This document shows positions 22,009 to 33,320 of a stretch of 64,000 bases of DNA, one piece after another (the first letter of the stretch is position 1; every line of letters begins with the position of its first letter). Under the pieces are notes generated by a model. That model had not been told where the DNA came from. It was given only the letters and a program-made list of their open reading frames with translations, and ran no database searches. Source of the stretch: Haliotis asinina. Taxonomy: Eukaryota > Mollusca > Gastropoda > Lepetellida > Haliotidae. The stretch lies in assembly GCF_037392515.1 (NCBI RefSeq), contig NC_090295.1:19980001-20044000 (forward strand), in the 5' to 3' direction. The position numbers and the translations under genes are program-made.

Positions 22009-22162
22009 AAAATGTGTATATTTGTTCAGTTGTGACATCAAATCCTAAGCTAAGCTTCGAACGTATAATATATATGCATGTGCAATTGAGAGTGCGTTCA
22101 GTGTTTCATTCGAGACTTAAGTCTGAGTATTCTTTTTCTTTAAGGGTATATAGTCCATTTGA

Positions 22163-22806
22163 CTCAAAAGCTGACCGATGAATTGCAATCTAACTCGAAA
22201 ACTAACAATCATAAACTACTCAATGAAAAACTGGTCATAATTAAAAGATTATACCAACTGTGTGAGGTTTTTGCAGATTGTTTGTCCTAAAATAAATAGT
22301 TCTTAAACAAACTATCAGAAAAAATATTGACACAGTTCACTGTTTGTTACGAGGGAAGGGTGCAGAGAAAGGGTAATGACAGCACAGCACAGGTTAATGA
22401 ATCCAAAACATTTGTGCACGTGCTTATCGAAAACCTGGCTGTGCCTTTCTCTGCACTCCTCCCATGTAACAAGCAGTGAACTTTGTCACTATTTTTATGA
22501 TAGTGTGTTTAACAACGTTTTTATTGTTAGGATAAAACTTCTGCAAAAACCTCACAGAGCAGGGTCCCGTTTCACAAAGCTCTCGTAAGCCTAAGATCTC
22601 GTAACTTTCCTCGTAGCATTTGCACCTCCTATGTTACAGTATGCCAGGTACAAATGCTACGAGAAAAGTTACGAGATCTTAGGCTTACGAGAGTTTTGTG
22701 AAACGGGCCCCTGGTGTGATGTTTTGATTATGGTCAGCGTTTGATTAAATATTTTATGTTAAATAGTTTTCAAATTAGATTGCAATTCATCGCTCCGCTT
22801 TTGAGG
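22163..22806. repeat. Foldback element, right-arm copy, interrupted
   Basis: Inverted counterpart of 17013-17505 with the same outer CTCAAAAG / CTTTTGAG ends. Interrupted by the small palindromic element at 22560-22713. Confidence 0.7.
22560..22713. mobile_element. MITE-like palindromic element (CAGGG..CCCGTTTCAC ends)
   Basis: A 154-base insertion with inverted repeats of about 55 bases: CAGGGTCCCGTTTCAC at the left, and its counterpart CAGGGGCCCGTTTCAC on the complement at the right. The left palindrome arm has the empty site near 17105. I could not define a clean target duplication. The CAGGG start is hAT-like, but the family is undecided. Confidence 0.7.
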
Positions 22807-23631
22807 CAAGCGCGCTATAGTCAATAACGTACGTCAGTAAAGGTGGAGAGTCCACACCGTCATATGTGTTTGTGAGCATGTGTTTTAGCACACTTAGTGT
22901 ATGAAGTGCTACATTCACTGTTAGAGATACTGATTCGCACTTTGAACACAATCATTCACTTCTTCCTGTCTTTGTGTCCTGTCGCGACTCACTCGCGCCG
23001 TCAAATATACAAGCTTGTTCAATCATATGTGCAGTTTTACTTGCCACAAAGCACACTGACTACCTTTAAAGCTTATTTTTATGCACATGGCCATACATCA
23101 GCACATTTCACAAACGACATATCATCGCGAAACGATACATTTGGTTGCAGCATAAGACGTTCTACCTGTATACCTATTGATAATGGACTACCAGGGTGAA
23201 TATGAATTAGCAAAATATTTTCACTGTAGAGCTGGGTTACCTGCAGGTATAACAGCGCAAAACATAATTCTGAAAAGAAGAGGCAATATGAAAGTTTTAT
23301 AGTTACATCTTGTGTGGTTAAATCCGGAGGTAACCTGGGACAGCGTTAGCAAATATATTGAGTAAATCAACATCGGTACAGTGCAGTGTTCTGAGCTGGT
23401 TGACAATCTGAACAATGGACCCTATGATTACCTTTCAAACTGAATATGGCATTGTACAAGCTAAAGACACTTTTAAACCGAAATTTCTCACTAAAACACA
23501 GGAAAACAACGTATTAACAAACATGAAGCAAGCACCTTAAACCTAAGAAAGACAAGATGTATGTCCTTAATTAGTATTATTTGTTATGCAACTGATAAGA
23601 TATTATGATCATTACAGAGACTGAACAAAAT

Positions 23632-24858
23632 CTATTGATGCCTGAGAACAATTGCGCAGAAAAATCCACTTGTCAACAAAATGAACAACAGTAAGAAAAT
23701 ACCAAAGAATATATGGTCCACTTTCTTCACAATTACAGTCCAGTGTTCCTCATGCAGGACGTGTTTGACGTGATGGACATTGTTTCCAGGTTTTACATCG
23801 TTTCCTCGTGTATCTTCTGTATCTTGTGTGAAGCTGTTTTCAGGTGTGTACTTCGTTAGCCTACCGGAGAGATATTTTGTCAACCACTTTCTCATTGCCG
23901 ACTTAGGCAGTGCTGCGTGAAGGTGTAGGACAAAGACTGACGCCACAACAGTAAGAGCCTTCAGGACAAACATGCAGTGGAGATAAACGCTGAAAAGAGC
24001 CACGTGGTCGGACACGGAGGGTAGCACTGAGTTGATGGATGTCAGGTAAACTGCATAGGCCAAAAGCACAGACACACATAAGCTCATCTTCTCTCCTGAC
24101 TCCGGGGGCACATGGAACACAATTAGATTGAGGCAGGACAGGATGCAAACAGGCAAAACGGCAGTAAGTATGTAGTAAGCTCGACGTCGACCAAGAATAA
24201 GTCCCAACTCCAGGACCTGATGCATGTTTTCATATGTTCGATATGTTTTGACAAACGAACCCAAGACCCTCCACTCACCATTTTCGTCACACGAACTGTA
24301 CGATATTGGTTCATTGTCAAATGTGTAGTTAACCTCTGAAATGATTGTCAGCCATTGTATCAGCTTGAATGAGCAGCGCTGATTGTCAAATGGGAAACTG
24401 GTGACATCTATAGTACAAGACGTTGAGCGCCGATCTACACCAAACCACTCCACAGTTCCGTTGTTGTTGATAGAGCACGGTAGATGTTCACCCCCAAGAC
24501 GACCATAGTTGCTGTGTGCATTTGACAACACTAAATCTGGCAACCATATGTCTTTTGGTGAGAGAGGAACTACTGAAACATTCGGAAATCTTTCTTCATC
24601 CCATGAGATTCCCTCAATAGACCACTTGAACAAAAACCATCCAATGGTGGTCAACATTTGTTTTGATTCATCCAGATCTTCAATGTGTAGCAGATTAAAC
24701 TTGACAGACACTTCCAGATTGGACTTGGAAACAGACACCGGACGATACAAAGGGTTGTGGTTAGATAAATATTCTGACACTAGATCCATTGGAGAAAGGA
24801 AGGTAACATTGCACATAACTGTAGGAAAAATTAGAAACCACATGAGTGACTGTTGCAT
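23632..24858 (-). CDS. Receptor E: nicotinic-like Cys-loop receptor subunit (palindrome right arm)
   Basis: 408 residues, differing from receptor C at only four positions: Tyr190 to Cys before the ENGEW turn, Met246 to Ile in M1, and two changes in the M3-M4 loop (Ser332 to Arg, Lys335 to Thr). All functional landmarks of C are kept: signal peptide, loop D tryptophans, WLPD, Cys-loop C148-C162, loop B Trp, GEK-M2, M3 and M4. The new Cys190 adds another free extracellular cysteine to Cys128, which could pair or be neutral. The near identity indicates either a recent inverted duplication or gene conversion between the arms. The reading frame is open, so both copies may be expressed. Confidence 0.92.
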   Translation of the reverse strand: MQQSLMWFLIFPTVMCNVTFLSPMDLVSEYLSNHNPLYRPVSVSKSNLEVSVKFNLLHIEDLDESKQMLTTIGWFLFKWSIEGISWDEERFPNVSVVPLSPKDIWLPDLVLSNAHSNYGRLGGEHLPCSINNNGTVEWFGVDRRSTSCTIDVTSFPFDNQRCSFKLIQWLTIISEVNYTFDNEPISYSSCDENGEWRVLGSFVKTYRTYENMHQVLELGLILGRRRAYYILTAVLPVCILSCLNLIVFHVPPESGEKMSLCVSVLLAYAVYLTSINSVLPSVSDHVALFSVYLHCMFVLKALTVVASVFVLHLHAALPKSAMRKWLTKYLSGRLTKYTPENSFTQDTEDTRGNDVKPGNNVHHVKHVLHEEHWTVIVKKVDHIFFGIFLLLFILLTSGFFCAIVLRHQ

Positions 24859-25168
24859 TGTTACAGAATAGAGTTAAACGCAGCAGCGTGTACCTGCAGG
24901 CTGATCACAATACCTCTGTCGGGATTCTAAACAATGTGTATTACGATGCGTGGCTGGTGTGAGCTTGACTGAATCAATTGAATACACATAACCAGGTAAA
25001 ACACAGGAAAACACTCTCTCGGTCATCCGAGGTAAATATCGCGATAAACCAGACACTGAAGACATAATTACAGGGTGAAAGTCGCGTTTGTGTTTATAAG
25101 CTTGGTATTCATGACTCAGCAGCTTTGGAGCTATGGTTGCCTTAGGAACCAGTGACACACACAACATA

Positions 25169-26465
25169 CAGTATGGTTCAAAATTATTGAGAATAGCTAA
25201 ATCATTTCATATTATTAAACGAGAACAAATCAGATAAATTTGAATGTATTGTGAAATTGAACTGACCTTTTCATGTTGTGTAGGTAACAATTTAATATTT
25301 TATCAAGTCTCCTTGAGCTTCACGGCACAGTCTAAGACGAGTAGGCATACTTCCTATCAGAGAGGTTAGTGTCTCGTGAGTTATGCTGTCCCAGTATCGG
25401 ACCACTTCTCTCTTCATGTCTTCAATTTTTGTCAACCCCTCTTGATTCACACATTCCTTCATCATCCCCCAAATGTTCTCAATGGGATTTAAGTCAGGAC
25501 TATATGCAGGAAATGGTAATGCAGTCACATTTTTCTCCTGAAACCACTGCTTGGCATGTTTTGCGGTGTGTTTAGGATCATTATCTTGCTGCAAAATCCA
25601 GTCATTTCCATAAAACACATGTGCACTTGGAAGGAGAAAATTATCTAATATGTTAGTGTAGCGTTGACTTGTCAGATTTCCCTCAAACACACACAGCGGG
25701 GTCGTTCCTAATAAGGATATCCCTCCCCATACATGAAACTTTGGGCTGTATTTAGGTCGTCGATACAACGGTGCCGACGCAGACTTTGTCCATATTTTCA
25801 CATTATTGGGAAATACCCATATTGAGCTTTCATCAGTAAAAATCACATTTTCCCAGTCCAAGTTTTCATGTGCCAAACACCACTCAACACGCCTGGCTTT
25901 ATGTTCTTGTTTCATGAGAGGAGAAGGAATTCCAGTCTTTTTCTCCCATCCAAGATCAATCAAATTTCTTCTAACTGTAGATTTTGATACAACTGTTGAT
26001 CCCCTTTCTATCATTTCATACCTGATGTTGGAGATGCTTGCCCTTTGCTTTTTAGACGCTAAAATTCCCAGCCGGACGCGATCTGAGAAGTCCAATTTTC
26101 TGGGTCTCCCTGCTCCTTTCTGGTGCCCAAAATCCTTTCCCTCTTTAAAATTCTTCCTAATCCTATACACAGTAGAAAGAGGAGTTCCTGTTCTCTCTGC
26201 CAATGTATTTACATCATCAATTCCTTGATTACACAACTCAAAAATCAACCTTCTTTTATCTTCAGCAGACATTGTTGACAGTACTGAGGAAAATGACGTC
26301 TGCTACAAATTCAGGGGAGGTAACTCTAATTGTACTATACTCAGTAGGCCAAGATGAGTTACCTCCCTTATACCATTACTTAGTTTTAAGTATCAGTGAA
26401 TCAGTTGAGGTGTTAGGATAGCTCAAAGTAAGAAGAAAAATTCTCAATAATTATGAACCAGACTA
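25169..26465 (-). mobile_element. Tc1/mariner-like DNA transposon, apparently complete
   Basis: TA at 25167-25168 and 26466-26467 flank terminal inverted repeats of about 26 bases: CAGTATGGTTCA... on the left and TAGTCTGGTTCA... on the complement at the right, both continuing with AATTATTGAGAAT. One uninterrupted transposase gene is inside. Total about 1.3 kb, typical of the Tc1 group. The intact frame suggests a recent insertion. Confidence 0.92.
25292..26272 (-). CDS. Tc1-like transposase, DD34E
   Basis: 326 residues, within the usual 320-350 range. It cuts and pastes the element at TA sites. The N-terminal paired-like DNA-binding part has two helix-turn-helix units (about 1-45 and 60-105) joined by a GRPRK motif (55-59). 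The catalytic triad is visible as FTDES (Asp147), QQDNDPKH (Asp230) and SPDLNPIENIW (Glu265), with 34 residues between the second Asp and Glu. No frame break is visible. The start ATG gives a normal N-terminus. Whether it is still active cannot be told from sequence alone, but nothing visible rules it out. Confidence 0.93.
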   Translation of the reverse strand: MSAEDKRRLIFELCNQGIDDVNTLAERTGTPLSTVYRIRKNFKEGKDFGHQKGAGRPRKLDFSDRVRLGILASKKQRASISNIRYEMIERGSTVVSKSTVRRNLIDLGWEKKTGIPSPLMKQEHKARRVEWCLAHENLDWENVIFTDESSIWVFPNNVKIWTKSASAPLYRRPKYSPKFHVWGGISLLGTTPLCVFEGNLTSQRYTNILDNFLLPSAHVFYGNDWILQQDNDPKHTAKHAKQWFQEKNVTALPFPAYSPDLNPIENIWGMMKECVNQEGLTKIEDMKREVVRYWDSITHETLTSLIGSMPTRLRLCREAQGDLIKY

Positions 26466-28233
26466 TATAGCAAATACACTCTAAACTGTTTGGTGTTATG
26501 ATACACACTAGGATATTTTACACATGTTCTGTTCACATTACAAAGAAGTGAACTTTAACATTCACATCGCTTGGGCTGTCCTCATAATAAGTGAAGCACT
26601 GTATCACAACTGACAGAGGCAGATGGAAACAGATGTTTCTATTCACTGGAACATATGATTGTGATTCACTGGCTTGTGAACAACAGTGTGAATTTCTGTA
26701 TAGTTTTGTTTTGCCAAGACTGGATCTCCTATTGATCTGAACTGTCAGAAACACCACATTCCATTTATGTGGCGACCTATATTTTATCATTTTAATTTTT
26801 TTTACAGTGTGTCTGCGCGCGTGCGTGTTTCTGTGCACCTGAGTTTCACCAACAGTTCTGTTTTTTCTGCGAACATGCTTTCTACAAGAACATGCCTCGC
26901 ACACGGGGGAGTACGTGCGCGATGATAGTGCACAAACAGTTTCATCGCTGACATAAGAAGTTTTATTGACGATGAAAATCCAAAAGTTAAGTAATAAGCA
27001 TTCTCTGATTCATTTAGCGGTGTCTGCTTCACTGAGTTGCTGTGAAACATCCTTTCAATGCCTGTGATATGTTGGAGTAAGATAATACAGTATTTTACAC
27101 TTGGGTATGTGCGGCGCGATATTGTCTAAGACGGCCTATACCAGGGGACAAAACACGTTGGGTGCCAAGACGACTGTTAACGGTGTCAGCGATTTCAATA
27201 TCCAGATGAATAACCAGCTCAGTACCAACCAATAACATTTGACTGAATCCATGTCACGTTTCTCACCTTGCTTGAAACAGTTTACTTTGTACTGACACTT
27301 TAGAAATATGCGAATGCAATTTTCCGCAATATGTTGAAACACAAAATCCATCTTTCTTATACGTATATCTGTCAGATATCTTAAACCGCCTATTGTCATT
27401 TCAATATTACCTAATAACCTAGACGACAAGACAGTCAAGTAGCACGTGTTGATGTAGCAGACATATTGTGTATACATGGTAAGGTATTTACTATTAGTGA
27501 TGTTTCCTTGATGTGCCGGCCGTGTGTAAGTGGTTGTCTGTTTGAAATAAATCTTATTATAACATTATTGTGTTTTGTAACAAGTAAACTAACAGAAAAG
27601 GAACTTGAGAGAAAGAACGTTTGACAAAACACAGGCCGCTTTTGTCAGTGAGTTTGCTTGCATTGTTGTATTTAGTCACGACACAATGGAAATGGACTAC
27701 TGAGCTTTCAATTGTAATTCCTTTGGCATGTTACATTTAGCACTTAAAAGCCCAGATTGTCTGTTTAATACACGGAATCATGAAATCCTTCTTTCTTAAA
27801 CGTATATTTGACAGATATGTTAAACCACCCATTGTCATTTTCGCAATCTTAATTTCCCTTCATTCGATTTACTCTATCGTTTAAAGTGAAATTCATCGTA
27901 TGTTTTCACTGCAAACAGACTACAGGATCGTTGAATCCACCCGACACCAGGAATAAATGAACCAACGTACCTATAGAGCCTGCGGGTTCATTTGCAAATC
28001 AGTCTTTTGCAAAACTACGTTGTGTGAATTTTTACAGTTTAAACATCGATATTTATATTTAATGAAACAAAATACAAGTCGCAGTTACAAGATAGGTTCG
28101 GCAGCATAAAGATTTTAATGTTTCTAGGGCACATTTTTTCAGAAGTGACGAGGACGGTAAGACTTGTTTTGTTTTTTTTAACAAGAAAATTGATAGGAAA
28201 AAAAGTGACGAGGAAGGAACACATTTTTATTTG
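26466..28233. other. 1.8-kb intergenic stretch with two copies of a dispersed motif
   Basis: No supported gene. It holds two copies of a roughly 50-base sequence with core ATATCTGTCAGATAT (27351-27401, and 27789-27840 with one change), also found elsewhere near receptor genes. The short open frames are not convincing. Confidence 0.5.
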
Positions 28234-28246
28234 CTTTCTCTCAGAA

Positions 28247-28520
28247 GACCCGTAATGGTCAAGTCCCGGGGTAGAATAGGCCTTCAGCAACCCATGCTTG
28301 CCATACAAGGCGACTACGTTTGTCGTAAGAGGCGACTAACGGGATCGGGTGGTCAGGCTCGCTGACTTGGTTGACACATGTCATCGGTTCCCAATTCCCA
28401 AAGATCGATGCTCATGTTGTTGATCACTGGATTGTCTGGTCCAGACTCGATTATTTACAGGCCGCCGCCATATAGCTGGAATATTGCTGAGTGCGGCGTA
28501 TAACTAAACTCACTCACTCA
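28247..28520 (+). repeat. SINE family A, full copy with 13-base target-site duplication
   Basis: Starts GACCCGTAATGGTC and ends with CTCACTCACTCA. Perfect direct repeats CTTTCTCTCAGAA lie at 28234-28246 and 28521-28533. This defines the element as a retroposed unit of about 274 bases. Confidence 0.92.
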
Positions 28521-28533
28521 CTTTCTCTCAGAA

Positions 28534-29946
<1,413 letters not shown>

Positions 29947-30504
29947 TTCCTCTGAGAAAACGCTGTCTACGAGAGCATTCCTCATGTTTGGTCAAAGTCA
30001 ACATATTGGTAGTATAACTAATCAGGAATGTGTTTCATCTTAGCTGTCCACTGGCTGCTATGACAATCACCATCATCGATCGTTAGCATTAAAGATGGCA
30101 ATTATCTCCAACATTAGTTGCTTGACAAGCAGAAGAGTTAAATACACAAAAGTGAAATTGTCACCTTGTCGTGCCTGGTAGCATTTACTCGATCCATTAC
30201 AGCGCCGATAAGAGAGTGCATTTGTACACGTGTGGTGGAGATAAACATTTATCGGCAGTGTGTCAACAAAGATGATTTTTCTCTGGGACTGAAGGCTTGA
30301 ACTCTCCGATAATATATACTGTAGACTAAAGTTCTGTGATCGATTCATATTGTTTTAACAGCTTCTTTTCCCTTCAGACTTACGGATATATTGACGGATA
30401 TATTACGGATATATGTCTCATACAGGCATTCTTTCAAACTGACGTTCAGTAATTTTCCTTCAGAAACATAATGCGATTAGTCTGGTGAGAGGTCCAGTGT
30501 CATA

Positions 30505-31125
30505 CACTGTGCTGTGGTTCATGTTTCCTATGTTACCTTCCTTTAGCAAGAGATTTAGTGTCAGAATATGTATCTCAACGTAATCCCTTGGATCATCCCG
30601 TGCCTATTTCCAAGTCCATTCTGGAAGTGTCTGTCAACTTTAATCTACTTCATATCGAAGATCTGGATGAGTCAAATCAAATGTTGACCACCACAGGATG
30701 GTTCCGGTTCATCTTGAAACTAGAAGGGCTGTCATGGGATGAATCTACATTTCAGAATAGCTCAAAGGTTCCTGTCTTACCAAAGACATATGACTGCCCA
30801 ATTTAGTGTTGGGCAATGCGAATGACAACTATTGCCGTCTTGGGGGCAAACATTTCCGAGCCATTATCAGCAACAATGAAACTGTGGAGCGGAGTGGTTT
30901 CGTTTCATCTGGGACAGTGGATTACCGACACGTCAGAAGTTAACTGCACCCTTCATAATGTACCCATGTCCCATGTCTCACATAAAGTCAGTGGAGAATG
31001 GGAGGTTTTGGGTTCGTTCGTTGAAAAACAATACATGCAGTCGGATCTCTATTAGGTTCAGGAGTTGGGATTTATTCTTGGTAGACGTCAAACTTTCTAC
31101 ATGCTTACTGTCGTTTTCTGACTTC
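30505..31125 (+). pseudogene. Receptor pseudogene F: partial extracellular domain to M1
   Basis: Related to C/G/H/I: RDLVSEYVSQRNPLDHPV, HIEDLDESNQMLTTTGW and LSWDESTFQN, then a frame change near 30780 after LPKTYDCP. A deletion removes the Cys-loop and joins NNETVE to the LGQWITDTSEVNC region. SGEWEVLGSFVE, LGFILGRRQTFYMLTVVF and a stop at the start of M1 follow. M2 to M4 are missing. Its 5' flank resembles that of pseudogene D. No product is expected. Confidence 0.85.
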
Positions 31126-31784
31126 TCTTTATCAGATCAAGTATATCTGATATGTAAAACCACCCACTGTCATGTTGACATCAGTAGTCAGCCTTGAAAG
31201 TAAAATGTACAGGTGATGCATTCAACCCACTCTGACAAAGTGCTATAGCTATTTACTTCATGAGTCGGCACTCTCTGCAACACATCCTATATTTGCTCAA
31301 TAGGTACGCGTTATATACAGTGATAAGATAAATACCATTTTAAGAAAAGCAAACAAACAAAGAATAAACTTGACCATGTTTTGTTGTTGAACGTTTGCCG
31401 TAACTTCAGTAACTTTTCACACTTTAGGTAATCCTCTCCCACAATATTTACACGATCCATGAAGAATATTATCACCTTGAAATGGATGTCAGTATACCTT
31501 AAATTCAGAACACTACGTTTATGAGAATATTCTAGCCACTTTACACAGATAGCTATGTGTCAATTATGATCATCTCTTTTAAATGGCTTTCAAAAACATA
31601 AAATAGAGTAAACTTGCAGTATGATATAATGACATATATTTTCGTTTTTCAATGGGATATGTCAGAATACATATTATATTCTGAAAATATATCTACCAAA
31701 AATCAACTGTTTTAATCTGGGACAAATTTCCAAGTCTGTTATTTTTTAAACACAAGCACTCTTGAAAGCAACATTTGAAAATTC
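31126..31784. other. Intergenic spacer, paralogous to the sequence before 54086
   Basis: 31380-31500 matches 53945-54080 (shared AACTTCAGTAACTTTT and CCTCTCCCACAAT). A copy of the dispersed ATATCTG-type motif is at 31121-31172. No gene is seen. Confidence 0.5.
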
Positions 31785-32084
31785 ATGAATCTTTTAATCT
31801 CTTACCCCAAACCTATAGGTTGCCAGATTGTGGTGTCAAGTGCTATTGGCAACTACGACCGTCCGGGGGACGAACACCTACCCCTTCAAATCTTAACTAC
31901 ACATTTCACAACTAATCTGTATACCACATGTAACATAATGATGAGCGGTAGGTTTATGGTTCGTTTGGGAAATCCGTTAAGGGTATCATGGTATGTATCA
32001 GGCCCTGGTTTCGAGACTTATGCCAGGCTGATGTATATGTGTCGTCCATATGACATGTCGTTTGTCTTCAAATCACTATTATGA
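31785..32084 (+). pseudogene. Receptor fragment upstream of gene G
   Basis: A short receptor-derived remnant. GDEHLP and PKPIGCQIVVSSAIGNYDRP correspond to PKDIWLPDLVLSNA.SNYGRLGGEHLP of receptor C, and a later part matches the stretch just before M1. The Cys-loop region is deleted. It is a counterpart of the fragments at 45541 and 54086, each about 1.2-1.5 kb before an intact gene. Confidence 0.65.
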
Positions 32085-33064
32085 CGTCATAACAGAGGTG
32101 TACGGATGCAAGCATTCTCAGTTTGATTTAGTGATGGCAACGTCATGTTATGCGACCGCGTTGATGTGCTACAAGCTTTATATAAAACTCCTTTGACGAT
32201 TTTCTATTTCTTTGTATGCTGTTATCAGCAATGTCATGAGCAACAACCAACCCAGAAAATATGACCAAACCGACACCGCTGTGATCCATATACCTCCTGA
32301 TGTCGGTATATGTAGTCACTCAGAATGGAGATAAATCGACTCTCATTTTAAATATACGCACAGTTTGTTTAGATTTATCCTTTTAAAGTTGGCACATAGA
32401 GTGTGTAGTTACTAATTCAAATTTGCCCACTATGATTTTTATCTTTACATTCAATTGAAATCGAAAATGTATCTTCTGAGTATATCTGTCAGATATGTCA
32501 AGCTATTTTCATTTTGATATTCGATGTTGACCGTGGTGGCTGTTAACAAATGGACATTTATTTGACAAAGCTGACATAGCACAAGCTGAACTCATACATT
32601 TCCAGTGTTCTATTTCTTTCAACTTGATGCATTGCAGGTGTGTGTGCACGTGCTTATTCGTCTTCTTGATTATTTTTGTAAAAACACACCATGGTGTTTA
32701 GAAATGGAAATTATACAATGCCAATGTTAAATATACAACTTTATCGATGGCAACCTCTCATAAACTTTGTATGCTTCATACCCGAGTCCCCAACTTTTAG
32801 AATGCCTATCAAATAATTACTGCGAACATTATATTTGTTTTAATGGAACTGTGTGGTCATGTGTATGTACATGTGCTTGTGCAGGTCTGACTTCTTGCTT
32901 TGTAAAAACACAACAACCTTAATATGTTTCCGGAGGATTTTCTATTTTCACCACAGTGCGTAATTTCGATAAAACATACTAATATACACTAATATTTGTG
33001 TAGAGTGTCTTACTGCTTGACAAACATAACAAGAAAATCGACATGGTTGACCACTAGTATAAAC
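32085..33064. other. Spacer between receptor fragment and gene G
   Basis: No gene. Matches the spacers 45891-46484 and 54411-55150 in patches (ATTGAAATCGAAAAT, TGTGTGCACGTGC-type, ACAACAACCT.AA). Contains the dispersed motif at 32466-32511. Confidence 0.5.
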
Positions 33065-33320
33065 GTCTTTCTGTTTGATACGGGATGTTTACTCGGTCGA
33101 TCCACTGAAGCTTTCAACGTGATTATGGATTCTAACATAGTACATTACATAAGACCTTGTAATGAATATTAAGAGTATGAACATCAATTCGAGACTGGTT
33201 CGCAATGGCACTATTGTTTTAGACTCTGCAGTTTACTATGTTCTCTGGATTAATGTGCTGCGATCGTCGTCAGAATCATTAAATGTTCATTCTGTAAGAG
33301 TTATTCAGCGTTGTGTCAGA
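33065..33320 (+). promoter_or_regulatory. Conserved 5' flank of receptor G (putative promoter/5' UTR)
   Basis: About 250 bases before the ATG are conserved with those of H and I: TTCTGTTTGA, GGGATGTTTACTCGGTCGAT, ATTATGGATTCTAACAT, GCGTTGTGTCAGA just before ATG. The TATA-like site of H reads ACATAAGACC here. Promoter function is an inference from position and conservation. Confidence 0.4.

Larger units (their letters stand above)
22009..25156 (-). repeat. Large inverted duplication, right arm
   Basis: Reverse-complement partner of 14683-17659. About 170 bases longer, mainly because of a 154-base MITE at 22560-22713 absent from the left arm. The outer edge lies about 12 bases from the Tc1-like insertion at 25169. 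The arm carries gene E and its flanks; 22807-23631 is its 3' flank with no recognisable gene. Confidence 0.9.

Noticed and set aside
33162-33320. Upstream N-terminal extension of receptor G
   Set aside because: It would put 53 residues before the signal peptide. The H and I genes have no such frame and the bases align with their promoter-like flank.
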